Of a stretch of DNA of 49,283 nt, positions 25,644-33,024 are shown one piece after another. Below the pieces are notes generated by a model. That model did no database searches. It had not been told where the DNA came from and saw only the letters and a program-made list of their open reading frames with translations. The translations under genes were made by a program, and so were the position numbers. Each line of letters starts with the position of its first letter. Within the stretch, counting starts at the first letter, position 1. Source of the stretch: Armatimonadetes bacterium 55-13 (GTDB lineage Bacteria > Armatimonadota > Fimbriimonadia > Fimbriimonadales > Fimbriimonadaceae); the NCBI GenBank assembly GCA_001898035.1, contig MKRX01000005.1:84831-134113 (forward strand), given 5' to 3'.

Positions 25644-26384
25644 TCACTCGGCAGCCACGACGTGCGCCAGGGATTCATTTTCCTGGCGCACGTCTACTTT
25701 GGCCAACTGTCCGTCCCGAATATGGAAGATGCGATCCGAAACATCAAGCATCTTATGGTCATGAGTGGCTGAAATGATTGTTACGCCGCGCTCGGTGTTG
25801 AGTTGTCTCAATAGGTCAATGATTTCCTGTCCTGTCTTGAGATCGAGGTTTCCAGTTGGCTCGTCTGCCAATACAATGCTGGGGTTGTTGGCTAGAGATC
25901 GAGCGATTGCAACGCGTTGTTGCTGTCCACCCGAGAGTTCAGTTGGGCGGTGATGACACCGATGTCCCAGGCCCACGAGTTCGAGCAATTTGATTCCACG
26001 CTCATCCGATTCATCAGGCGAAACGCCGGCGAAGAGCATCGGTAGAGTCACATTTTCCAAGGCTGTTCTGACGGTGATGAGATTAAACGTTTGGAAGATA
26101 TAGCCAATGGTATGGCATCTCAGGAAGGCGAGCTCTCGCGGCGTCAATTGAGCGATGTCCACCGAATTGACATAGACCGATCCTTCGGTGGGTTTATCCA
26201 AACCTCCCACCATATTGAATAGGGTTGACTTACCAGAACCGGAAGGCCCCATGATCGAGAGATATTCGCCCTGATAGATCTCACACGAAACCCCGTTGAG
26301 AGCTCGAACGGCGGCCTCCCCCTCTCCGTACTGCTTGACCAAGTCAACCGTGCGCACGACAACATTTCTTCCTGTTTCCTGCAT
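25644..26384 (-). CDS. ABC transporter ATP-binding protein (LolD/MacB family)
   Basis: At 246 aa it is a single nucleotide-binding domain. Walker A is GPSGSGKST (about 46-54), the Q-loop is FQTFNL, the signature is LSGGQQQR, Walker B is IVLADEPTGNLD, and the switch histidine is in SATHDHK. The sequence groups with LolD/MacB/FtsE-type ATPases that work with FtsX-like permeases, and indeed the preceding gene encodes one (1-base overlap). It is the last gene of the tatA operon. Export of a lipoprotein, peptide or membrane-perturbing compound is possible; the substrate is not known. Confidence 0.93.
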   Translation of the reverse strand: MQETGRNVVVRTVDLVKQYGEGEAAVRALNGVSCEIYQGEYLSIMGPSGSGKSTLFNMVGGLDKPTEGSVYVNSVDIAQLTPRELAFLRCHTIGYIFQTFNLITVRTALENVTLPMLFAGVSPDESDERGIKLLELVGLGHRCHHRPTELSGGQQQRVAIARSLANNPSIVLADEPTGNLDLKTGQEIIDLLRQLNTERGVTIISATHDHKMLDVSDRIFHIRDGQLAKVDVRQENESLAHVVAAE

Positions 26385-26950
26385 CAGACGTCCACCCTCA
26401 AAGCTGCTGCAGCAGGCATCTTGGCGGCCTGGATAGCGGGGACGATCGCGGCGAGGACAGTCATGGCAATTCCTACTCCCGTAGCCGTCAAAATGACGAA
26501 TCCAATCGAAGGCAAGGAAACGTGGTAGAGAGCGCCAAGCAACGAGGCACCAAGCATCGAGCCAACAAAGGAGCCAATTGCGCCAAGTACTGCGGCCTCC
26601 AGGAAGAAGACCTTAACGATGAAGCCATCTGAAGCACCAAGACATTTGATGGTGCCAATTTCTCGGTATCGTTCGGTAACTGACATAAGCATGGAGTTGG
26701 TCACTCCCACCAGGCACATCACCAACGAGGTTCCGACGAGCCAAATCAATCGATCGGCGTCGCCAGAATCACTCGGGCCAGTTTGCGGCGCGAGACGCAG
26801 GGTCTGGATGCTTGCGAAGAAGGCAATGCCGAGCGCGATGCCAATCGAGGTGATTGCGTGTCGAAAAAAACGGACTCGAATGCTTGCCAACGCCTGATTC
26901 CAGGCAACCCAGAAGGGCGGATCGACATTCTTAAATTCCGTTTGATTCAC
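26384..26950 (-). CDS. Short FtsX/MacB-like permease
   Basis: A 188-residue permease with four predicted membrane segments (about 28-46, 69-90, 112-138, 150-175). The FtsX core signature is clear: NSMLMSVTERYREIGTIKCLGAS and the last strand AIVPAIQAAKMPAAAALR. Usual MacB/LolC proteins are about 400 aa with a large periplasmic domain between the first and second segments. Here that domain is replaced by about 20 residues (LRLAPQTGPSDSGDADRL). It is not broken: it begins at a GTG overlapping the PqqD-like stop (GTGA) and ends by sharing a base with the ATPase start. I infer a dimer of two copies with two ATPases. Confidence 0.88.
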   Translation of the reverse strand: MNQTEFKNVDPPFWVAWNQALASIRVRFFRHAITSIGIALGIAFFASIQTLRLAPQTGPSDSGDADRLIWLVGTSLVMCLVGVTNSMLMSVTERYREIGTIKCLGASDGFIVKVFFLEAAVLGAIGSFVGSMLGASLLGALYHVSLPSIGFVILTATGVGIAMTVLAAIVPAIQAAKMPAAAALRVDV

Positions 26951-27351
26951 TTCTTCTGGCTCACCATCATCGTGATCAGCTTGCGTTGGCTTAACATTTG
27001 CAGAAAGGCGCTGAGCGAAGCGTCCGCTTCCAAGCGGTTTAGCTTAAAGTGTTCGCGAAGTTTCTTTGAGATTCCTTCAAAGGTGTGTTTACCGTCGCAT
27101 AAATTCCATACGAATGCGCCAATCGGTTCTAGCTCGAACTGTTTTTGATCGGGACGGCCAGCTTTAGCTGCCAGCTTTCCCATGAATCCCCTACCTTGCT
27201 GGCTAAGGGGCGCGCGAAGAAGGAGAGACCCATCCGAGAGAATCTCCCACTCGACGAATGTGTTTCGGATTGGCTTCGATCCACGAAGCAGCTTGGGATC
27301 GATCTGAGTTCTACGGTCGAATAGACTCTTCGCTAGAGTAGCCAATCCCAT
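26947..27351 (-). CDS. PqqD-family peptide-binding protein
   Basis: A 134-residue protein whose C-terminal half (about 65-130) follows the PqqD fold: FELEPIGAFVWNLCDGKHT, then EGISKKLREHF and LEADASLSAFLQMLSQRKLI. PqqD proteins present peptides to radical SAM or other modifying enzymes in RiPP pathways. No such enzyme lies here, and no precursor peptide was recognised. ATG 27351 was chosen because GGAGG lies five bases upstream; the longer TTG start (27363) would put that site inside the gene. The start overlaps the upstream gene by 19 bases, and the stop overlaps the permease. Confidence 0.85.
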   Translation of the reverse strand: MGLATLAKSLFDRRTQIDPKLLRGSKPIRNTFVEWEILSDGSLLLRAPLSQQGRGFMGKLAAKAGRPDQKQFELEPIGAFVWNLCDGKHTFEGISKKLREHFKLNRLEADASLSAFLQMLSQRKLITMMVSQKK

Positions 27352-28121
27352 GTGGGCCTCCAATCTTCGGACCGCGATGCGACCTTAAGGATCACCAATT
27401 GATTTCGCTCGCGTTGATATTGAGCCAGTCCATAAGTTGATCTTAACAGACCACCTTTGAAAATGCGCACCCCATCTTCTTCTTCCGTCAATCCGCCAAG
27501 CGGCATTTCGAGCGCGGCGGCTGCCCAATCTGCAAACGAATGTCGTCTCAATATCTGCTCCGCGAATCCCCATCTCTCCGTTATAACCTGACCACGACGA
27601 TGACGAAATTCCAACCTGGTCCTTCCTGATTGAAACGTGTGCTTGCCTACGACAAGATCTCTCGGGGTTTGAACGGCCAAACCGAATACTGCCCAGACGT
27701 CCATCTCGCCTTCGCCTGCGGTAAAGGAGTTCAGGAGAGAGCGGTGAGCTCCTTGGACGGAACGATTATTGGTAGCCGAAGCTTCGATAAAGAAAGCTCG
27801 AGAGCAATGTTCGAGGTAGATCAGTGAGCCAGAACCCCGCCCTTTACCACTCCATTCGTAGTCAATTCGATCACTTTGCGAATTGACGTCACTGTCGAAA
27901 GTTATTTTCTGTTTCTTTGCGTCGGAAGCGAGGCGATTAAGATAACCATCGAGAATCGCTCTTAAATCCGTCGAGGCTTTTGCCGTTTTCCATCGAACTT
28001 GACCGGAAAGAGTGTCAGGAGATGCCAGCCTGGCATATCCTTCGGTACGATTTCCCGTAAGAGTGGTTGGAGCCCAGTCATCAGGATGCTCCAGTTGAAA
28101 TCCGTGCCATCCAAAGAGCAC
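27333..28121 (-). CDS. Hypothetical protein in the tatA-PqqD-ABC operon
   Basis: A 262-residue protein starting with GTG at 28121, seven bases after the tatA stop. I do not recognise it with confidence. It begins GFQLEHPDDWAPTTL, a pattern seen at the start of PsbP/DUF1795-like domains, and the next strands (VRWKT, RIDYEWSGKGRG, AFFIEASAT) fit one such beta-sheet domain. A second half (about 140-262) contains RTRLEFRHRRGQVITERW and many Trp/Arg residues. It has no signal peptide or membrane segment. Position between tatA and the PqqD-like gene suggests a partner of that putative peptide/ABC system. Confidence 0.65.
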   Translation of the reverse strand: MLFGWHGFQLEHPDDWAPTTLTGNRTEGYARLASPDTLSGQVRWKTAKASTDLRAILDGYLNRLASDAKKQKITFDSDVNSQSDRIDYEWSGKGRGSGSLIYLEHCSRAFFIEASATNNRSVQGAHRSLLNSFTAGEGEMDVWAVFGLAVQTPRDLVVGKHTFQSGRTRLEFRHRRGQVITERWGFAEQILRRHSFADWAAAALEMPLGGLTEEEDGVRIFKGGLLRSTYGLAQYQRERNQLVILKVASRSEDWRPTWDWLL

Positions 28122-28127
28122 GATCGA

Positions 28128-28319
28128 CTAGGACTTTGCGTCTTCTTTTTCGTCGGACTTCTTGCCGTCGTTGTCCATCTTGGACTCGTTAATTCCCTTT
28201 TGGAACTCGCCGATGCCTTTACCCACACCTTTCATAAGCTCGGGAATCTTAGAACCGCCGAAGAGTAAGACGACGATCACCAGGAGGATCAACAGATGAG
28301 TGGGTTGCATTAAATTCAT
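28128..28319 (-). CDS. tatA: Sec-independent translocase subunit TatA/TatE
   Basis: At 63 aa this has the TatA plan: a short N-terminal membrane helix (LLILLVIVVLLFGG), the hinge FGGSKIPEL, an amphipathic helix (GVGKGIGEFQKGINE) and a charged acidic/basic tail (DGKKSDEKEDAKS). TatA forms the variable pore that moves folded proteins with twin-arginine signals. A good AAGGAGAG site lies a few bases before ATG 28319. No tatB or tatC is in the window. It is the first gene of the five-gene leftward operon that includes PqqD-like, FtsX-like and ABC ATPase genes. Confidence 0.92.
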   Translation of the reverse strand: MNLMQPTHLLILLVIVVLLFGGSKIPELMKGVGKGIGEFQKGINESKMDNDGKKSDEKEDAKS

Positions 28320-28369
28320 GATTTGCTCTCCTTAAGTATACGTCGGTCCACTTCCGACCTCTTATCCTC

Positions 28370-29008
28370 TCAGTGGCGAGTCATGTCGACGTTAACGTCC
28401 AAGTCAACCATCTTGCCGTTCTTTGACATGTGTGTCGGACCAAGAACAGGCATTTCAAGCCAACCGCGATGGTCTCCCAGCATTTTGGGGCTGGACTCCA
28501 ATGGGCGAACTTTGTAGGGTTCATTAAGATTGCGACCCCGAGACTCAACTTCGAAGATCAGGATCGTGCTGGTCGGATCTTTGATTTCTGTGATCTTCTT
28601 TTCGGAAAGGCTAGCGTTGAATGCCATTCCCGTTGGTGCGCCATCGCTAGGCTGGCAACCCCATTCGCCCTCTGGATCGAGTCGATTAAATGGCCCCATC
28701 TTTTCCTTGGGCATTTTGACTTTGGCTAGATAAGGCTTAACCTCGTCTTGCCAATTCGCGGCGCTCGGCAACTTGCCATCATGATCCTCTACGTAGGCAT
28801 CCATCGCTCGCCGAACTTCTTGGTAGTTGATCATGCAGTTCGCAAACCCCTTGACCTTTCCCCAAAGGAATAGCCCGCCGCCAAAGATAAGAGCGATTCC
28901 GCCGATGCAACATATCGCGATTCCACCCAGAACAAGGCCGATGATTAACCCGGTGTTGCTCTTCTTTCGGGGCGGCGCGTATGTCGGGGGCGATTCCATG
29001 CGTCGCAT
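28370..29008 (-). CDS. Membrane-anchored hypothetical protein with pilin-like soluble part
   Basis: A 212-residue protein from ATG 29008 (28999 and 29041 are alternative starts; none has a clear ribosome site). It starts with a proline-rich cytosolic segment (MESPPTYAPPRKK), then a glycine-rich double hydrophobic stretch (GLIIGLVLGGIAICCIGGIALIFGG, about 28-52). The soluble part includes MINYQEVRRAMDAYVEDHDGKLP and later HRGWLEMPVLGP, recalling the soluble domains of DUF1559-like prepilin families, but without the class III leader. The function is unknown. It precedes the tatA operon with 50 bases between. Confidence 0.7.
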   Translation of the reverse strand: MRRMESPPTYAPPRKKSNTGLIIGLVLGGIAICCIGGIALIFGGGLFLWGKVKGFANCMINYQEVRRAMDAYVEDHDGKLPSAANWQDEVKPYLAKVKMPKEKMGPFNRLDPEGEWGCQPSDGAPTGMAFNASLSEKKITEIKDPTSTILIFEVESRGRNLNEPYKVRPLESSPKMLGDHRGWLEMPVLGPTHMSKNGKMVDLDVNVDMTRH

Positions 29009-29224
29009 TGTACAGCAATCAGGTTCAAGCGATAGGACCATGCCCCAGCGTGATCCGTATTCGCTAACTTTTCGTCCATTGGACTAGTCGAGAAGTTGGC
29101 CGCAAGCTATTCCATCGACCGCCATTCATCGCTAAAATATTCGGCACCGACGTTAAAAGAGCCTTTTGCCATGCGTTGGTTAATTAGTTGGTATGTAATG
29201 ATCCGAATTGAGAGGCAAATTTAA

Positions 29225-29815
29225 ATGCACGAGTTAGGCGCTCAAGAAAAAAATGAGATCCTCGTAGGCTTGTTAAGAGCCCTTGACCTTCACGGTCCGG
29301 GAGAACGGGGCCACGCGGAGAGGGTTGCCGTCTATGCGGTTGCTACCGGGTACGAGTTAGGCTTGAGGGATCAAGACTTAGTGGACCTAAGATATGGAGC
29401 CACGCTTCATGATGTGGGCAAGGTCAAAGTGGATGCCTCGCTTGTGCGGAAACTTGGCAAATTGGATGAAGGCGAAATTGAGGCAATGAGGCTCCACGCG
29501 GAACTTAGCTTGGAACTATTGAATGGATTCGAGTGGCTAGCTCCTTGTCTTCCCATGATCATCCATCACCATGAACGGTGGGATGGGGCGGGCTATCCGG
29601 TCGGTCTTGCAGGTGACTTGATTCCCTTGGGCGCAAGAATAATTAGCGTTGCAGAGACGTTTGACGTCTTGACCACCGATGCAGGCTGGAAGATACCGAT
29701 TGACGATGAAGAGGCGAGAAAGGAAGTCGACTCATGTGCAGGCAGCCAATTTGACAGAAGAGTTGTCGAGGCGTTTCTAAAGGTTCAGCCGTTGATTCAA
29801 CCAATTGGTGTCTAG
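29225..29815 (+). CDS. Stand-alone HD-GYP domain protein (putative c-di-GMP phosphodiesterase)
   Basis: A 196-residue protein that is a single HD-GYP domain. Metal-site residues are H30, the HD pair H62-D63 in LHDVGK, H91, and H114-H115 with E117 in HHHERWDGAGYP, where the GYP signature is at 123-125. Such enzymes hydrolyse cyclic di-GMP. There is no attached sensor or receiver. It is transcribed alone after a 183-base leader with no clear motif other than an AT-rich stretch. The only other signalling genes in the window are the CheY-like regulator and the HDOD gene. Its stop interlocks with the GIN-domain gene. Confidence 0.92.
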   Translation: MHELGAQEKNEILVGLLRALDLHGPGERGHAERVAVYAVATGYELGLRDQDLVDLRYGATLHDVGKVKVDASLVRKLGKLDEGEIEAMRLHAELSLELLNGFEWLAPCLPMIIHHHERWDGAGYPVGLAGDLIPLGARIISVAETFDVLTTDAGWKIPIDDEEARKEVDSCAGSQFDRRVVEAFLKVQPLIQPIGV

Positions 29816-30477
29816 GGAATCGCTTCAATCGTCCCGGATCCCGTGATCGATCTTGATAGGTTCTTTGGCGAGCCTTGGTAGCGAATGACGCCACTACCGG
29901 AGACCGAGGCCGCCAAGCTATCGATGGCGTGGAGGCGAATCTCTCCGGAACCAGTAATCGAAGCATTTGCCTGCTGGCAAGTCGCGTTCTTGGCATCGAT
30001 CTCGCCGGATCCGGTGATCTGAACGTCCATCTGCTTCGTGCTTCCCGAGACCTTTATGGCGCCGGAACCATCAAGGGAGACATTGACGGAGTCAGGAGAA
30101 ATCTGGTTCGCGGTCAATTGGCCAGATCCTGTAAGGCGAAGCTCGCGGATTTGATCATTGGAGAAGCGGACTGTCAAGCCGATGTCTGTCGAGTATCCCC
30201 CCGGAACTCCGATGTGGATCAGATCGCCGTCCCTCACGAACTTGACTCGGTCAATCAAATTGTCGTCGCCTTCCACCTTCACATCACTTTGAGGGCCGCC
30301 ATCTATTTGAACGTTTATCGCGCCGTCTAGCACGACTCCTTTTATGGTCTCAATTTCGTTACCCGGACCCACTTTCACGAGCCGGGTTGCTAACTTACCG
30401 GAGCCGACGATCATTCCTGAAGGGGCCGAATGGCATCCCGCAGCAACAACCATCAAGATTGGAATCAATCGCTTCAT
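29812..30477 (-). CDS. GIN-domain (DUF2807) lipoprotein, putative auto-transporter adhesin head
   Basis: A 221-residue protein with a lipoprotein signal: MKRLIPILMVVAAGC, lipid-modified cysteine expected at 15. The rest is a right-handed beta structure with repeated GSG turns (LTGSGQL, LDGSGAI, ITGSGEI twice, VSGSGVI, ITGSGTI), the DUF2807 pattern, preceded by VDG..DVKVEGDDNLIDRVK. Family proteins are exported and often called head GIN domain proteins. Their role is unknown. It ends by interlocking with the HD-GYP gene and lies 86 bases from the divergent glyQ. Confidence 0.87.
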   Translation of the reverse strand: MKRLIPILMVVAAGCHSAPSGMIVGSGKLATRLVKVGPGNEIETIKGVVLDGAINVQIDGGPQSDVKVEGDDNLIDRVKFVRDGDLIHIGVPGGYSTDIGLTVRFSNDQIRELRLTGSGQLTANQISPDSVNVSLDGSGAIKVSGSTKQMDVQITGSGEIDAKNATCQQANASITGSGEIRLHAIDSLAASVSGSGVIRYQGSPKNLSRSITGSGTIEAIP

Positions 30478-30563
30478 CGCGGTGACACGGTATCACAGAC
30501 CCAATTTCTCGCCAAGGACCCAGTCCGAATATCCTGGGACCCGCAGGTATCCTCTGGCCTGCC

Positions 30564-31559
30564 ATGACGGTTCAGGAAATTGTTACCCGCCTCAACGAAT
30601 ACTGGTCGCAACAAGGCTGCGCCATCCTCCAACCTTACGACACCGAGGTTGGTGCGGGAACGATGCATCCGGCCACCACGCTCAGAGTGTTGGGGCCAGA
30701 TACTTGGAACGTGGCCTATGTTCAGCCCTCTCGCCGACCTGCCGATGGGCGCTACACGCTGAACCCGATGCGAAGCCAGAGGTATTACCAATACCAAGTC
30801 ATCATGAAGCCCAGTCCCGATAACATCGTGGATCTCTATATGGGCTCCTTGGATGCGCTCGGATTCGATACCTCAAAGAACGATGTTCGACTCGTAGAAG
30901 ATGACTGGGAGAGCCAAGCGGCAGGGGCCAGTGGGGTGGGTTGGGAGGTTTGGCTTAATGGCGCCGAAATCACTCAATTCACCTTCTTCCAACAGATGGG
31001 CGGCATCGAGTGCAATCCCGTTTGTGCAGAGATCACATACGGACCAGAGCGTCTTTGCCTAATGCTCGACAACAAAGCCTCTTTTTGGTCTGACCTCCAA
31101 TGGAACGAGCATTTGAGCTACAAAGATGTCGATTGGCAGTTGGAGATGCAGAATAACGTTTACAACTTCGAAATTGCCGATACATCGATGTTGTTCCAGC
31201 TCTTCGACATGTATGAGACCGAATCAAAGCGAGTCATTGAGACTCCCGTTTTTTGGGATTCCCTGCAAGGCATCCTTACCAGCGTGGAACCCTCTCAAGA
31301 CCAAAGAGTGTTCGACGATGAAGCACCTCCCAAAGAAGCTCAGAATCCTTCTGCCAGAGAGACGGGGAGTTTGGCCCTCGTCTACCCGGCCCTGGATTTA
31401 GCCTTGAAGTGTTCGCACGTGTTCAACGTATTGGATGCACGGGGCGCCGTGGGTGTAACGCAGAGGGCTGCATTCATTAACCGCATTCGGGCGCGGGTGC
31501 GTGCTTGCTGCCTCAAGTACGTAGAGCAATTCAAAGAGCCCGCAACCGCCAACAAGTGA
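30564..31559 (+). CDS. glyQ: Glycyl-tRNA synthetase alpha subunit GlyQ
   Basis: The catalytic alpha subunit of bacterial-type tetrameric GlyRS, which activates glycine with ATP. The conserved blocks YWSQQGCAILQPYDTEVGAG, AYVQPSRRPADGRY, YYQYQVIMKPSPDNI, WEVWLNGAEITQFTFFQQ and LDARGAVGVTQR are all present. It is 331 aa against about 290-305. The extra length is mostly an acidic, proline-rich insert at about 225-270 (SQDQRVFDDEAPPKEAQNP region) before the ALKCSHVFNVLDARG helix. The beta subunit gene glyS, usually next, does not follow here: a CsgG-like gene comes after, so glyS must be elsewhere. Confidence 0.96.
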   Translation: MTVQEIVTRLNEYWSQQGCAILQPYDTEVGAGTMHPATTLRVLGPDTWNVAYVQPSRRPADGRYTLNPMRSQRYYQYQVIMKPSPDNIVDLYMGSLDALGFDTSKNDVRLVEDDWESQAAGASGVGWEVWLNGAEITQFTFFQQMGGIECNPVCAEITYGPERLCLMLDNKASFWSDLQWNEHLSYKDVDWQLEMQNNVYNFEIADTSMLFQLFDMYETESKRVIETPVFWDSLQGILTSVEPSQDQRVFDDEAPPKEAQNPSARETGSLALVYPALDLALKCSHVFNVLDARGAVGVTQRAAFINRIRARVRACCLKYVEQFKEPATANK

Positions 31560-31645
31560 ACTGAGTCCTGGCCTTCCAATAACCCGTCGATAGTTAGTAA
31601 TGATCTTGCGCGAAACGGCGCATAATCTTCCTGGGACTATTACCT

Positions 31646-31650
31646 GGAGG
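31646..31650 (+). promoter_or_regulatory. Ribosome binding site that fixes a TTG start
   Basis: GGAGG lies eight bases before the TTG at 31659-31661. With no ATG before the signal peptide, this supports TTG as the true start of the CsgG-like gene. Confidence 0.7.
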
Positions 31651-31658
31651 CTTTAGAA

Positions 31659-32588
31659 TTGCGAAAAGTGAGAATTGCCGCCGCCTGTGCAATGTCGCTC
31701 CTGTTAGCGGCGTCGGTCATGGCCGGTTCGGTTAAACCAGACAAGAAACTGAAGATGCGGATTGCAGTCGCGCCGCTCGATTGGAAGAACTACGAATACA
31801 TCGATAATTGGCAGATTCCTATCGAGTTTCGAAACGCGATTCACGAGAAGCTTCAAAAGAAGCTGCTTGAGACCGGTCGATTTATTGTCTTGGAGCGAGA
31901 GGCGATGGAAGCCCTGCTTCAGGAGCAGGCGATCAAAGAAGAGAATACGGGACAGAGCCAAAAAGGAAAACTCGTCCCCGCCCAAGCCCTCGTACAGGGG
32001 AAGGTCACTGACTTCGAAATGAGACGCAACAGTACGGGCGGCGGGGTCAATATCGGCGGAATTGGTCGCGTTGGAGGTTCCGTAACGAACGCCAAGATGG
32101 CGCTCAATGTTCGGATTTTTAACGTTGACACCAGCGAGGTTATCGCAAGCGAAGAGGCGGCTGGAAAAGCTCAATCGAGTGGGTTCAAGTTCGATGGCAA
32201 CTATCGAGTGGCATTTGCCGATTTTGAACACTTCGAGAGAACTCCTCTCGGAGAAGCAACGACGAAAGCGATCGATGCAGCGGTTGAAAAGATTCTCGCT
32301 AAGCTCGACAAGCTGCCATGGTCTTGCCGTGTGGCCGACTACGACGCTTCGAGCAAAGAAGTGACTCTCAATGTAGGCGAGAGTTCGGGTATTTCAGTGG
32401 GAGACACATTCGACGTATACAAGGTCACGAAGGTGATCAAGGATCCAGAAACAGGAGAGGTCTTGGGAACCAAAACGGCCAAGGCGGGGCGGATCAAAGT
32501 GACCGAGGTCGAACAAAAATTCTCTTTAGCCACCGTAGTTGAAGGGGATGGTTTCGAAGTCGGCAGCATCGTTCGCGAAATCAAGTAG
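31659..32588 (+). CDS. CsgG-family exported protein
   Basis: A 309-residue protein beginning at TTG 31659, backed by GGAGG eight bases upstream. The signal peptide is residues 1-23 (VRIAAACAMSLLLAASVMAG). The CsgG-type part follows: MRIAVAPLDWKNYEY, then LQKKLLETGRFIVLEREAMEALLQEQ, LVPAQALVQGKVTDFE, and the NAKMALNVRIFNVDTSEVI strand. CsgG forms the outer-membrane secretion pore for curli, but related proteins occur widely without curli genes. The C-terminal 85 residues (VTLNVGESSGISVGDTFDVYKV) form an extra beta domain seen in such stand-alone forms. No lipobox is visible and no curli subunit is nearby, so the curli role is doubtful. Confidence 0.85.
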   Translation: MRKVRIAAACAMSLLLAASVMAGSVKPDKKLKMRIAVAPLDWKNYEYIDNWQIPIEFRNAIHEKLQKKLLETGRFIVLEREAMEALLQEQAIKEENTGQSQKGKLVPAQALVQGKVTDFEMRRNSTGGGVNIGGIGRVGGSVTNAKMALNVRIFNVDTSEVIASEEAAGKAQSSGFKFDGNYRVAFADFEHFERTPLGEATTKAIDAAVEKILAKLDKLPWSCRVADYDASSKEVTLNVGESSGISVGDTFDVYKVTKVIKDPETGEVLGTKTAKAGRIKVTEVEQKFSLATVVEGDGFEVGSIVREIK

Positions 32589-32603
32589 CGGAATTCAATC
32601 TTG

Positions 32604-32640
32604 GCAGGCGAGAATCCTTGGGGTCCTCGCCTGCTTCTTA
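32604..32640 (+). terminator. Probable terminator after the CsgG-like gene
   Basis: GCAGGCGAG (32604-32612) pairs with CTCGCCTGC (32626-32634) as a perfect 9-bp stem, followed by TTCTTATTT. It sits between convergent genes and reads as a terminator mainly on the + strand. Confidence 0.7.
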
Positions 32641-33024
32641 TTTGCGGAGTTCCTTCCGCCACACAAATCGCAAGCCCGACCAATTTTCGTCGATAGCGCA
32701 AACCTTGTTGTCAACGATTCCCAGGGGCAATCCAACCTCTCTCAAAACGTCCTCCGTTAGCTCAGATTGAATCTTTGAAGACCTTTTGGGCCATGCGATC
32801 CAAAGTCCGCCAGCGGGATGGAGTTGGCTTCTTAGTTGCAGGGCTTCCTCTAACTCTTCTCGGGTCAAGCAAAACGCAACCACAACATTGAAGTCTGAGT
32901 CAGAATTCGTCTGAACTCCGACTTCCCGTAAGAAAGATTCGGGGGCTCGCACAAAATGGATGCGTGAGCCCTCCTTGATTCCTAGCTTTTTGGGAAGCGG
33001 TGTTCCTGAGTATCCAGCGCTCAT
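32638..33024 (-). CDS. DUF3052 family protein
   Basis: A 128-residue protein with the full DUF3052 pattern: AGYSGTPLPKKLGIKEG at the start, a central FCLTREELEEAL segment, GGLWIAWPKRSSKIQSELTEDV, then REVGLPLGIVDNKVCAIDENWSGLRFVWRKE. Family members are small cytosolic proteins of unknown function, widespread in soil bacteria. It is probably cotranscribed with the M32 carboxypeptidase upstream, whose stop overlaps its start by four bases (ATGA). That link suggests no specific role. Confidence 0.9.
   Translation of the reverse strand: MSAGYSGTPLPKKLGIKEGSRIHFVRAPESFLREVGVQTNSDSDFNVVVAFCLTREELEEALQLRSQLHPAGGLWIAWPKRSSKIQSELTEDVLREVGLPLGIVDNKVCAIDENWSGLRFVWRKELRK

Noticed and set aside
26384-26950. 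Truncated FtsX pseudogene
   Set aside because: Both ends are joined to neighbouring genes by overlaps and the core signature is intact, so a real short permease is more likely.
30478-30563. T-box riboswitch ahead of glyQ
   Set aside because: Neither the AGGGTGGNACCGCG box nor a terminator/antiterminator pair is visible in the 86-base spacer.
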